Shown here: piece by piece, positions 43,678 through 51,831 of the stretch | Position numbering within the stretch: the stretch's first letter is position 1 | Layout of the letters: each line of letters begins with the position of its first letter | Assembly (NCBI GenBank): GCA_965223035.1 | Contig: OZ244980.1 | Coordinates: forward strand, 5,022,001-5,086,000 | Direction: 5' to 3' | Source: CAMDPA01 sp965223035 | GTDB taxonomy: Bacteria > Pseudomonadota > Alphaproteobacteria > Rhizobiales > Hyphomicrobiaceae | DNA length: 64,000 bases | Notes under the pieces: model-generated | Database searches by the model: none | What the model was told of the DNA's origin: nothing | What the model saw: only the letters and a program-made list of their open reading frames with translations | Program-made: the position numbers and the translations under genes

Positions 43678-43810
43678 ATCATCGTGCCTTTGGTCGACAC
43701 CGCTGAGACGGTGCCAACCAAAGGCACAAAGATGATCGCCTGTAGCGTGGAGTAACATGCTGTATGTGATCGCAAGCCTCCCGCTTCCGATCACATACAG
43801 GTTGCTCTAG
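43674..43810. repeat. Composite family A-like element (copy A6)
   Basis: Bounded by CTAG at 43674-43677 and 43807-43810. It has the A1-like two-part form: GTGCCTTTGGT ... ACCAAAGGCAC, then AAAGATGATCGC, then CTGTATGTGATCG ... CGATCACATACAG. The outer ends (CTAGATCATCG and GTTGCTCTAG) match family A, while both hairpin stems have entirely different sequence. Stem sequence is thus free to change while pairing is kept. Confidence 0.85.
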
Positions 43811-43931
43811 ACCCTGTCGTGACGCAACGCGTTGGTCGCGCCTCAGGTTGTATGGACGATTGCGCTGTCCACCCGCGGCGCGGGTTGCATTGACAGCATG
43901 TAACATGGCTGAAGCTTGAGGACCATTCGAT

Positions 43932-44534
43932 ATGGCGCGGACCGATCTAAAAATCGTAATCAAGGCGCACGCAGCGGCGTTGCATCGTGTGGGTGCCGAA
44001 CAGGACGCCGATCTGCTCAAGCGGTTGGACGGGGTGTTCACCGCGAAGGGCGATATTTTTGCTGTGGACAAACAAATCGAACTCCCCCATGTTTCTGCTT
44101 CGGACGGCTCGATTGAACGCGCCTTGATCCTCCTGGAGGATCTGACCGCCGTGCTTGAGCCGGCTGCCAAGAGACAGGTTTTGGCGGATCTTGGTCGCTT
44201 GAAATCGTTTCTTGGAAGGCATGAGACGATGTCTTTGGTCGACCTGCTCAACGCCAGTCGAACGCGCAAGCCCGGCGGGCAATCGATCACGCAGACAGCC
44301 GAGCGGTTGAAGGCCTGCTTCGGCGCCGAAGGCTTCGAGGACGAGCTTGCCCGGGTCCTCGCCGATCGGCGCCTACGCCAGCCGGACCTAGTGGCGATCG
44401 CCAACGAGATGGGCTCCACGCTGCCGGCCCGCAGCAGTAAGAAGAAGGTGGCGGATCATCTGCTAGCGCTGCACCGCGACATGGTGACGTTCCTGGCTAA
44501 GAAAAAATCCATGGCCGGCCGATCCGCGGCCTAA
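43932..44534 (+). CDS. Hypothetical protein, charged helical
   Basis: 200 residues, ATG 43932. It is mainly helical with Lys/Arg/Asp/Glu-rich segments (ADLLKRLDGVFTAKGD, LLEDLTAVLEPAAKRQVLADL, LARVLADRRLRQPDLVAIANE). It ends in a Lys-rich stretch KKKVADHL and MVTFLAKKKSMAGRS. I do not recognise a family. The coding pattern and composition are normal for this genome. It follows the orphan ParA gene in the same direction but is separated by element A6, so a partner role is only a guess. Confidence 0.55.
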   Translation: MARTDLKIVIKAHAAALHRVGAEQDADLLKRLDGVFTAKGDIFAVDKQIELPHVSASDGSIERALILLEDLTAVLEPAAKRQVLADLGRLKSFLGRHETMSLVDLLNASRTRKPGGQSITQTAERLKACFGAEGFEDELARVLADRRLRQPDLVAIANEMGSTLPARSSKKKVADHLLALHRDMVTFLAKKKSMAGRSAA

Positions 44535-44565
44535 CCTTGAGCGGCCTGCTCTCGAGCACCCTCGC

Positions 44566-44625
44566 CACAAACACCCAGGCCTCAAACACCCTGGCCTCAA
44601 ACACCCTGGCCTCAAACACCCTGAT
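44566..44625. repeat. 15-bp tandem repeat, four units
   Basis: Four copies of (C)TCAAACACCCTGGC, the first and last slightly changed, between the stop of the hypothetical gene and the 3' end of mcd. Low-complexity spacer. Confidence 0.85.
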
Positions 44626-44645
44626 CTCGAGCGCGCCGCCGCCAT

Positions 44646-46289
44646 TCAATTTCCGTGCTCAAGCAGGCGCCGCGCGATCACGTGCGCCTGGATCTCGGCT
44701 GCGCCTTCAAAAATGCTGAGGATACGAGCATCGCATAAGATGCGGCTCACCGGGTATTCGAGCGCAAACCCGTTCCCGCCGTGGATCTGCACCGCATTGT
44801 CGGCGGCGGCCCAAGCGACCCGTGCGGCCAGCAGCTTGGCCATGCCGGCCTCCAGATCGCAGCGCCGCCCGGCATCCTTCTCGCGCGCCGCGAAATAGGT
44901 AAGTTGCCGGGCGATCATGATCTCGACGGCCATCATCACGATCTTGTTGGCCACGCGTGGAAACGCCATGATCGGCTGGCCGAACTGGCGGCGGTGAAGG
45001 GCATAGTCGAGCGCCAGATCCATCGCCGATTGGGCGACGCCCACCGCGCGCGCAGCGGTTTGAATGCGCGCCGCCTCGAACGTCGTCATCAGCTGCTTGA
45101 AACCTTGTCCTTCGACTTCGCCCAGCAGCTGCGAGGCCGGCACTTCAAAGCCGTCGAAGGCGAGTTCGTACTCCTTCAATCCGCGATAACCCAGCACTTC
45201 GATCTCCCCGCCGGTCAGACCGGCGACGGGGAATGGCTGCGCATCACTGCCGCGTGGCTTCTCGGCGAGCAACATCGATAAACCGCGATAGCCCGGCTGA
45301 TCGGGTCGTGTTCTGACCAATAGCGTCATCAGATCGGCCCGCACCGGATGCGTGATCCAGGTTTTCTGGCCGGTCACCCGGTAGCTGTCGCCAACCCGCT
45401 CGGCACGCGTCTTCAGCGCGGCAAGATCGGAGCCGGTGTCCGGCTCGGTAAACACAGCGGTCGGAATCACCTCGCCTGAGGCGATCCGATCGAGATAGCG
45501 GTGCTGCTGCGCCGATGTGCCGTTATTCAGGATCAGCTCGGCGGCGATCTCGGAGCGGGTGCCGAGCGAGCCGACGCCAATGTAGCCGCGCGACAATTCC
45601 TCGGAGACCACACACATGGCGACCTTGCCCAGGCCGAGTCCGCCCCATGGCTCTGGTATCGATACGCCGAATACGCCAAGCTCGCCGAGCTTAACCATCA
45701 CGTGATCGGGGACATAGGCGTTGGCTAAATGCCATTGATGAGCATAAGGCGCCACTTCAGCGCGCACGAACCGCTGAATCAGATCGCGCATTTGTGCGAG
45801 GGTTGGGTCGTCGCAAGCGTCGCCATGGGAGGCTGCGCTGGCGTCGTCGGCGATCACAGACGCTAGGCGCTGCCTGCACGCTTCGGCTGGGTCGGCGGCC
45901 TCGGCGTGCCGCACGACATCCTCAAAATGGCGGAGGTCGGTTGGTTCGATCCCCAGTTCGATCGGGCGCACGATCTCGCCGGGGCTCATGGCGATCCCGC
46001 CGACCAGCTGATGGGCATAGGCGATCGTGCCGATCGACAGAAGCAACCGCTCGAGCTCGCCGAGCCGGCGCTCGGCTTCGAGCCGTTGGGCCCACCCGGT
46101 CAGTTGCCGCAAGGCCTCGATGTAGGTCGCAAACCAGGCCAGGCCATGGGCGGCATGCTGGCTTGCGTCCAGGCTGCCGGTCGCGGCGACCCGGCGTTCA
46201 ACACCGGCCTTGGCCGCAGCCAGCAGGGGCTCTGCGGCATTGACGATGCAGCGGGCCCGCTCCAGCCCGGCGGTTGCAGCTTCAGACAT
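44646..46289 (-). CDS. mcd: (2S)-methylsuccinyl-CoA dehydrogenase
   Basis: 547 residues from ATG 46289, which has GAGGAG upstream. It is an acyl-CoA dehydrogenase with an N-terminal helical extension of about 160 residues, as in the Rhodobacter Mcd enzyme. Mcd-like segments include PYAHQWHLANAYVP, EPWGGLGLGKVAMCVVSEEL, SRGYIGVGSLGTRSEIAAE, AVFTEPDTGSDLAALKTRA, GLKEYELAFDGFEVP and the C-terminal IHGGNGFALEYPVSRIL, IFEGAAEIQAHVIARRLL. It oxidises (2S)-methylsuccinyl-CoA to mesaconyl-CoA with FAD in the ethylmalonyl-CoA pathway of acetyl-CoA assimilation. The other pathway genes (ccr, ecm, mch) are not in the window. Confidence 0.9.
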   Translation of the reverse strand: MSEAATAGLERARCIVNAAEPLLAAAKAGVERRVAATGSLDASQHAAHGLAWFATYIEALRQLTGWAQRLEAERRLGELERLLLSIGTIAYAHQLVGGIAMSPGEIVRPIELGIEPTDLRHFEDVVRHAEAADPAEACRQRLASVIADDASAASHGDACDDPTLAQMRDLIQRFVRAEVAPYAHQWHLANAYVPDHVMVKLGELGVFGVSIPEPWGGLGLGKVAMCVVSEELSRGYIGVGSLGTRSEIAAELILNNGTSAQQHRYLDRIASGEVIPTAVFTEPDTGSDLAALKTRAERVGDSYRVTGQKTWITHPVRADLMTLLVRTRPDQPGYRGLSMLLAEKPRGSDAQPFPVAGLTGGEIEVLGYRGLKEYELAFDGFEVPASQLLGEVEGQGFKQLMTTFEAARIQTAARAVGVAQSAMDLALDYALHRRQFGQPIMAFPRVANKIVMMAVEIMIARQLTYFAAREKDAGRRCDLEAGMAKLLAARVAWAAADNAVQIHGGNGFALEYPVSRILCDARILSIFEGAAEIQAHVIARRLLEHGN

Positions 46290-46767
46290 GCCGCCTCGAT
46301 CTCCTCTGATCACGATGTCCTATGAACACGATGGCTTATGATCACGGCTCCTGGCCGCGTGACCTGCAAAGCAACCGACATGAAATCGGGCTCGTGCTGC
46401 ATCCGCTTCGACGCTGGCAAATGCTCGCTGCTTCAGCGCGCTCATCGCACAGCATAAGCCGATCCGCCAGCGCGCCTCCACGCTCTGGCGTGCTGACGCC
46501 GAGCAAAAAAGCTCTCGCAGTGCGTTGATAGAGGTTCTTCCGGCAACGACAAGGGCCGTAGGATCAAGGGCTGCCGCCGACCATAGCCTCACGCCCGTTA
46601 GAACGGGGTGTCAGCCTGCGCAATTGCTGACGGAGAGTTCCCGGCTGACCAAGGCGTGCGGCAGGCACCCAGGCCACGACGGCTGCCCGACCCGAACCGG
46701 CTGACGACGGACCAGGCTGCGAACAAGGCCGTGCACGAGATCATGCCCGGCTGCGGCGGACGAGCCT
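46290..46767. other. Gap upstream of mcd
   Basis: About 480 bp without a convincing gene. It should hold the mcd promoter; no clear boxes are seen. Confidence 0.35.
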
Positions 46768-46865
46768 TAATGGCCCGCTCTGCTCCCCGCCTTCCCGCGA
46801 CATCATGCCATTGGGTGGCCCGGTCAGGCAGCGGGATGGTTCCAGCACCACTGAGACGCTGTTAG
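46768..46865. repeat. Family B palindromic element overlapping a stop codon
   Basis: GGCCCGCTCTGCTCCCCGCC, ATGCCATTGGGTGGCCCGG, AGCGGGATGGTTCCAGC, ending CTGAGACGCTGTTAG. The TTAG end holds the reverse complement of the TAA stop of the gene at 46862-47119. Confidence 0.78.
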
Positions 46866-47119
46866 GTCTCGATCCCCGGCAGGCTCCTCAGCGAGTCAAG
46901 GACCCAATCGATTCGATCAAGCACCTTGGCCTGCTTTTTGCGCAATTCGTCGATCTCAGCGCGCGCCGATTCCAGCTCGGTTCGAAGGCGATCGCATTCC
47001 CTGCGCAAATCATCGGTGCTGGATGGGTCCGCACGCCGTCTGACAGTACCCTTGCTGCGATCTCGCGTCGGTAACTGCGGCTGCCGTGTTCGCTGGCTTC
47101 TCCGCTGCTGTGCCATCAC
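46862..47119 (-). CDS. Small coiled-coil protein
   Basis: 85 residues. A basic N-terminus (QQRRSQRTRQPQLPTRDR) is followed by a coiled-coil stretch (DDLRRECDRLRTELESARAE, then IDELRKKQAKVLDRIDWVLD) with Leu/Ile at heptad positions. I do not recognise a named family. It could be a DNA- or membrane-associated accessory protein. The TAA stop sits in the TTAG end of a family B element. Confidence 0.55.
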   Translation of the reverse strand: MMAQQRRSQRTRQPQLPTRDRSKGTVRRRADPSSTDDLRRECDRLRTELESARAEIDELRKKQAKVLDRIDWVLDSLRSLPGIET

Positions 47120-47471
47120 CCGCCGCCCTCACCCAGTTTGCGCGCGATCTCCCTCGCCGCAGATCGGAACTGGAGACCATAATTACAGCCGGATTGGGGC
47201 GTCAACACAGCAGCGTGAAAAAGAAACCGCACAGACACCACGAGCATTTCGTGTTCCTGGTATGAACTCGGACCGATTGACAGGTGACCCGCAGCAGAAC
47301 ATCTATGCGCCACCAATCCAGCGCGCAATCCAGCGGCAAGTGATCCTCGTGGGTTGATCGTCTTATGGTTACAGATGATCTGACTGATCAGCAGTCGATA
47401 AGCTGCACCTCTCAAAGACCCGAGGTCCTTGTGCCAGACCAGCGGTTGTTCAAACCAAGGAGCCCAATACC
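47120..47471. other. Upstream region of gap
   Basis: About 350 bp between divergent genes. No clear gene or repeat family. It presumably carries the gap promoter. Confidence 0.35.
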
Positions 47472-48479
47472 ATGGCAGTCAAGGTAGCAATCAACGGCTT
47501 CGGCCGCATTGGGCGCAATGTGTTGCGCGCGATCGTTGAAGCTGGCCGCACCGACGCGCAAGTGATCGCCATCAACGATCTCGGACCGGTGGAGACCAAC
47601 GCCCACCTGTTGCGCTACGACAGCGTGCACGGTCGCTTCCCCGGCACGGTGAGCGTCAACGGCGACGTGATCGATGTTGGGACCGGCCCCATCAAGGTGA
47701 CCGCGATCAAGGACCCCGCTGAGCTGCCGCACGGCGCGATGGGCGTCGACGTCGTCCTGGAGTGCACCGGGATCTTCACCGCCAAGGAGAAAGCCTCTTT
47801 GCATCTCAAGGCCGGCGCCAAGCGCGTCCTGGTCTCCGCGCCGGCGGAGAATGCCGATCTCACGGTGGTCTATGGCGTCAATCACGACAAGTTGGCGAGC
47901 AGCCACGTGGTGGTGTCCAACGCGTCCTGCACCACCAACTGCCTGGCGCCGATCGCCAAGGTCTTGAACGACGCGATCGGCATCGAGCGGGGCTTCATGA
48001 CGACGATCCATTCGTATACCGGCGACCAGCCGACGCTCGACACAATGCACAAGGACCTCTATCGATCGCGGGCCGCCGCGCTATCGATGATTCCGACCTC
48101 GACCGGGGCGGCCAAGGCGGTCGGCCTGGTGCTGCCGGAGCTCAACGGCAAGCTCGACGGCACCGCGATCCGCGTGCCGACACCGAACGTCTCGGTGGTT
48201 GATTTCAAGTTCGTGTCCAATCGCGAGACCAGCAAGGACGACGTCAACGCGGCGGTTAAACAAGCCGCTTCCCAACAACTCAAGGGTATCCTTGGCACCA
48301 CCGATGAACCGAATGTGTCGATGGACTTCAACCACGACAGCCACTCGTCAGTGTTTCACCTCGACCAGACCAAGGTGATCGACGGCAAGCTGGTGAGGGT
48401 GCTGTCCTGGTACGATAACGAATGGGGTTTCTCGAACCGCATGATCGATACCGCCGTCGCGATGGGCAAGCTGATCTGA
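47472..48479 (+). CDS. gap: Glyceraldehyde-3-phosphate dehydrogenase, type I
   Basis: 335 residues, ribosome site AAGGAGCC before ATG 47472. The NAD fold starts VAINGFGRIGRNVLRAI. The catalytic Cys153 lies in SNASCTTNCLAP, the catalytic His in HSYTGDQPTLD, and the C-terminal WYDNEWGFSNRMID is canonical. It converts glyceraldehyde-3-phosphate to 1,3-bisphosphoglycerate in glycolysis and gluconeogenesis. No pgk or tkt gene is adjacent, unlike the common alphaproteobacterial arrangement. Confidence 0.97.
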   Translation: MAVKVAINGFGRIGRNVLRAIVEAGRTDAQVIAINDLGPVETNAHLLRYDSVHGRFPGTVSVNGDVIDVGTGPIKVTAIKDPAELPHGAMGVDVVLECTGIFTAKEKASLHLKAGAKRVLVSAPAENADLTVVYGVNHDKLASSHVVVSNASCTTNCLAPIAKVLNDAIGIERGFMTTIHSYTGDQPTLDTMHKDLYRSRAAALSMIPTSTGAAKAVGLVLPELNGKLDGTAIRVPTPNVSVVDFKFVSNRETSKDDVNAAVKQAASQQLKGILGTTDEPNVSMDFNHDSHSSVFHLDQTKVIDGKLVRVLSWYDNEWGFSNRMIDTAVAMGKLI

Positions 48480-48665
48480 ACACCGGATCCGTCCGGGGCA
48501 TGGGCCACTGGTCGGCGGAACCGCCGGGCGCACCCGATCGCGCCGTTGTTGCGCGCTACCAGCGCCGCGCCGCGCCGCGACCGTCGCCCAACCGCGTCAG
48601 CCGTCGGCCCCATCGGCGAACCTGCGACGATGGCTGGGCGGGCCGGCGCCACACAACCTTTACGC

Positions 48666-48717
48666 CCAGCCTTCACGTCCAGCCTTCACGTCCAGTCTTC
48701 ACACCCAGCCTTCACAC
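48666..48717 (+). repeat. 13-bp tandem repeat, four units
   Basis: Four copies of CCAGCCTTCACGT or CCAGTCTTCACAC between gap and the hydroxyacid oxidase gene. They extend the open frame upstream of the chosen start, creating a misleading long ORF. Confidence 0.85.
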
Positions 48718-48803
48718 CCACGCGGCTTTACACCATCCAGGAGGCCTGCGATTGTTGCAACGGGCGGTCCGGCGCTGGTCGGGCGCGGCGACAGGAGACA
48801 GCA

Positions 48804-49895
48804 TTGACCGGTGAGCCAGCCGCACAGTTCACGTGCAGCCAACAGGTGTTGGAGGCTGCACGCAAGACCGTGTCGAAGTTGACGTGGGACTACATCAACG
48901 GCGCCGCCGGTTCGGAAACGACGATGCGGCGCAATCGGTACGCGCTCGACAGCTATGCGTTTCTGCCGCGGGTGTTGCGCGACGTATCGCGGGTCGATGC
49001 CACCACCAGCTTGCTCGGCCGCGCCACCCGTCTGCCGCTGGTGCTGGCGCCGATGGGCTCGATGCACCTCATGCATACAGAAGGTGCGTGCGCGTCTGCC
49101 AGGGCCGCGGGCGCGTTTGGCGTGCCGCATGCGTTGAGCTCGGTGGCGCGGCATGGCGTCGAGGAGGTTGCCGCGGCCAACACAGGCTTCAAAATCTATC
49201 AGCTGTATATTCGCGGCGACTTCGATTGGATCAAGCGCCGGCTGGAGGCGGCAAAGTCAGCTGGGTTCGCGGCCCTGGTGATGACCGTCGACGCCGCCCA
49301 CTACGGCATCAGGGACCGGCAGCTGGTCAACAAATTCAATCGGCCCTCGGCCGACCTGGTGGACGAGGACCGCAACCATCAGGCGGCGATGACGTGGGCG
49401 GACATGGCCCGGGTCAAGGCGTTCTGGGGCGGGCCGATGATCCTCAAGGGAATCGCGACCGAAGCGGACGCGCGCATGGCGGTCGAGCACGGCGTAGAGG
49501 TGGTCTACATCTCCAACCACGGCGGGCGTGAGCTCGATCATGGGCTTGGCACGCTGGACATGCTGCCGGGCATCGTCGCGGCGGTCGACGGCAAAGCCGA
49601 AGTGTGGATCGATGGCGGGTTCGTGCGCGGCACGGATATCGTCAAGGCGCTGTGCCTCGGTGCCCACGCCGTCGGCATTGCGCGCCTGCAAGCTTGGGCC
49701 GTCTGCGCCGGTGGCGCGCCGGTCGTCGCCCAGGTGCTGCAAAATCTCGAAGAGGAAATCACCAATACGATGGGCCTACTCGGCGTGACGACGCTGGCGG
49801 GGCTCGGCCCGGATTATTTGACGCGCGTCACGCCCATGGGACCCTGGCATGAGCATTCGAGCTTTCGTCCGTTGGGTCCGGAGCCGATCTATTGA
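48804..49895 (+). CDS. FMN-dependent alpha-hydroxy acid oxidase/dehydrogenase
   Basis: 363 residues from TTG 48804, chosen because AGGAG lies 7 bp upstream. The longer ATG frame would include 13-bp tandem repeats. Family landmarks are TWDYINGAAGSETTMRRNR, FLPRVLRDVS, LPLVLAPMGSMHLMH, YQLYIRGD, LVMTVDAA, then the active-site YISNHGGRELDH with His and Arg, and DGGFVRGTDIVKALCLGA. The enzyme oxidises lactate, glycolate or a similar 2-hydroxy acid. The exact substrate and electron acceptor are not decided. It overlaps the next gene by 4 bp. Confidence 0.88.
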   Translation: MTGEPAAQFTCSQQVLEAARKTVSKLTWDYINGAAGSETTMRRNRYALDSYAFLPRVLRDVSRVDATTSLLGRATRLPLVLAPMGSMHLMHTEGACASARAAGAFGVPHALSSVARHGVEEVAAANTGFKIYQLYIRGDFDWIKRRLEAAKSAGFAALVMTVDAAHYGIRDRQLVNKFNRPSADLVDEDRNHQAAMTWADMARVKAFWGGPMILKGIATEADARMAVEHGVEVVYISNHGGRELDHGLGTLDMLPGIVAAVDGKAEVWIDGGFVRGTDIVKALCLGAHAVGIARLQAWAVCAGGAPVVAQVLQNLEEEITNTMGLLGVTTLAGLGPDYLTRVTPMGPWHEHSSFRPLGPEPIY

Positions 49896-50257
49896 GCGAT
49901 TTGGCGATCGCCATGACCGATGCTGATGTGCGCCCATGGCAGCCCGACGGCAACGGCTTAAGGCTTCGGTTCAGGCTGACGCCGAAGGCGTCTTTTGATC
50001 AGGTCGACGGCATCACGATGACCGGCGATGGGCCAGCCATCGCGGCACGGGTGCGCGCGGTGCCGGAACAGGGTGCGGCCAATGCGGCGTTGGAGCGATT
50101 GGTAGCGGGCTGGCTTGGTCTCGGCAGGCGCGCCGTCGCGGTGACGGCCGGTCATCGGTCCCGGGTCAAAACCGTGATGGTGATCGGCGATCCGGCACGG
50201 CTGGCGGACACCATCGACGGGCTTTTGCAGCGTAATCGGCCGCAAGTTGGAAGATGA
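49892..50257 (+). CDS. DUF167 (YggU-like) protein
   Basis: 121 residues. The DUF167 core is LRLRFRLTPKASFDQVDGI, VRAVPEQGAANAALERLVAGWLG, and GHRSRVKTVMVIGD. The TTG start overlaps the stop of the oxidase gene. Function unknown; the family is small, conserved and of ferredoxin-like fold. It is followed directly by folD. Confidence 0.87.
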   Translation: MSDLAIAMTDADVRPWQPDGNGLRLRFRLTPKASFDQVDGITMTGDGPAIAARVRAVPEQGAANAALERLVAGWLGLGRRAVAVTAGHRSRVKTVMVIGDPARLADTIDGLLQRNRPQVGR

Positions 50258-50261
50258 GGCA

Positions 50262-51158
50262 ATGACGCAGGCGACGTTGATCGACGGCAAGGCCGTCGCC
50301 CAAGAGGTGCGCAGCGCGGTGAGCCAAGCCGTCGCGGCCCTGAAGGCGAGGCATGATCTGGTGCCTGGCCTGGCGGTGGTGTTGGTGGGTGAGGACCCGG
50401 CCAGTCAGGTCTATGTGCGCAACAAGGCCAAGCAGATCGGCGCCACCGGCATGGTCTCATTCGAGCACCGGTTGCCGGCGGACACCGCCGAAGCCGACCT
50501 GCTGGCGCTGGTCGATCAACTCAACACGGACGAAACGGTCGACGGCATTCTTGTTCAATTGCCGCTGCCGTTCCACATCGACGAGGATCACGTGATCAAG
50601 GCCATTGATCCGAGCAAGGATGTGGACGGTTTTCATCCGATCAACGTCGGCCGGCTTTCGACCGGTGCGACAACGTTGGTGCCGTGTACGCCACAAGGAT
50701 GTGTGCTGCTGGCCAAGCGGATCACGCCAGACCTGACCGGGATGGACGCGACGATCATCGGGCGCTCGAACATCGTGGGCAAGCCGATGGCCCAATTGCT
50801 GCTGGCCGAGAACTGTACCGTCACCATCGCGCACTCACGAACGCGCGACCTGCCCGGCGTTGCGCGGCGCGCCGATCTGTTGATCGCGGCTGTCGGGCGG
50901 GCGGAGCTGGTCAGGGGCGACTGGATCAAGCCCGGCGCCATCGTGATCGATGTGGGCATCAACCGGATCCCCGGCACGGGAGGTGGCCAGAGCCGCCTGG
51001 TGGGCGACGTCGCGTTCCACGAAGCAGCAGCGCGCGCGCGCGCCATCACGCCGGTACCCGGTGGCGTTGGACCGATGACGATCGCTTGCCTGTTGCGCAA
51101 TACGGTTGAAGCGGCGTGCCTGCGGCGCGGACTGCCGCCGCCGTATGCTGCGGCCTGA
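50262..51158 (+). CDS. folD: Bifunctional methylenetetrahydrofolate dehydrogenase/cyclohydrolase
   Basis: 298 residues from ATG 50262, with GGAAGATGAGG upstream. FolD motifs are LAVVLVGEDPASQVYVRNKAK, the catalytic-site Lys in YVRNK, VDGILVQLPLP, PSKDVDGFHPINVGRL, PCTPQGCV, IIGRSNIVGKPMAQLL, and PVPGGVGPMTIACLL. It interconverts 5,10-methylene- and 10-formyl-tetrahydrofolate. It is the last gene of a run oxidase-DUF167-folD. Confidence 0.96.
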   Translation: MTQATLIDGKAVAQEVRSAVSQAVAALKARHDLVPGLAVVLVGEDPASQVYVRNKAKQIGATGMVSFEHRLPADTAEADLLALVDQLNTDETVDGILVQLPLPFHIDEDHVIKAIDPSKDVDGFHPINVGRLSTGATTLVPCTPQGCVLLAKRITPDLTGMDATIIGRSNIVGKPMAQLLLAENCTVTIAHSRTRDLPGVARRADLLIAAVGRAELVRGDWIKPGAIVIDVGINRIPGTGGGQSRLVGDVAFHEAAARARAITPVPGGVGPMTIACLLRNTVEAACLRRGLPPPYAAA

Positions 51159-51180
51159 GCATTGGATCAATTCCGCCTTG

Positions 51181-51272
51181 TAGCGTTTCAGTGTTAGCTG
51201 GAACCATCCCGGCCCCGCCCGGGCGACCAATGCCTCGATGTCGTGGGCGGCTGTGGCGGGGAGCGGGATGGT
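51181..51272. repeat. Family B palindromic element
   Basis: TAGCGTTTCAGTGTTAGCTG, CCATCCCGGCCCCGCCCGGGC, TGCCTCGATGTCGTGG, then GGCGGGGAGCGGGATGGTT. It begins about 20 bp after folD. Confidence 0.85.
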
Positions 51273-51332
51273 TGAGCACACACAGAAGCGCCCGCAGCCC
51301 CATGCTGTGGCGCGCGGTCGGATCGATGGGAT

Positions 51333-51396
51333 TTAGAGCAACCTGCCTTCAATCGGAACCGGCTTTGCGGATCCGATTTAAGGCGCGATGATCTAG
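51333..51396. repeat. Family A palindromic element (copy A7)
   Basis: Bounded by TTAG (51333-51336) and CTAG (51393-51396). Same core as A2 with CTTCAATCGG and CGGATCCG substitutions, leaving two mismatches in the stem. Confidence 0.9.
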
Positions 51397-51487
51397 CACC
51401 GGCCAGCGCGTTCGGTTGGCGCAAGGGGGGCTTTATCGCCTCACCGCTTTCTGATACACACACGAGCTTGTCGCGCTGTGCAGCTGA

Positions 51488-51562
51488 TCCGCGGTAGCTC
51501 AGCGGTAGAGCAACCGGCTGTTAACCGGTTGGTCGTAGGTTCGAATCCTACCCGCGGAGCCA
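51488..51562 (+). tRNA. tRNA-Asn(GTT)
   Basis: Starts TCCGCGGTAGCTCAGC and ends CCCGCGGAGCCA with encoded CCA. The acceptor stem TCCGCGG/CCGCGGA pairs, and the anticodon loop CTGTTAA gives GTT. Its 3' end faces the element A8 and the methyltransferase/nuclease pair. Confidence 0.96.
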
Positions 51563-51767
51563 ACCCCAATCCCAGCTCATAAGAAAAAATGCCCACAATA
51601 CAATGTGGTTGCAGTGGAGATGTGGCGGCTTGATCGTGGTAAATTCGATTTTGTTGTGCCGCAGAATGTGCCACCAGCGCGTCGCTCGCTCGGCATCTCG
51701 CCTACCGCGTTCATGGGTGGCCAGGTCGTGTAGTTGGGCAAGAGAATTCCACCAAAGGTGGAGCGCC

Positions 51768-51831
51768 CTAGAGCAACCTGCCTTCAATCGGAATCGGCTT
51801 TGCGGTTCCGATTGAAGGCGCGACGATCTAG
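51768..51831. repeat. Family A palindromic element (copy A8) at a stop codon
   Basis: Bounded by CTAG at 51768-51771 and 51828-51831. Core TCAATCGGAATCGGC and CGGTTCCGATTGAAG. The right CTAG contains the reverse complement of the nuclease gene stop. Confidence 0.92.

Noticed and set aside
48546..48803. N-terminal extension of the hydroxyacid oxidase
   Set aside because: It is encoded partly by tandem repeats, has no family match, and a good ribosome site supports the later TTG start.
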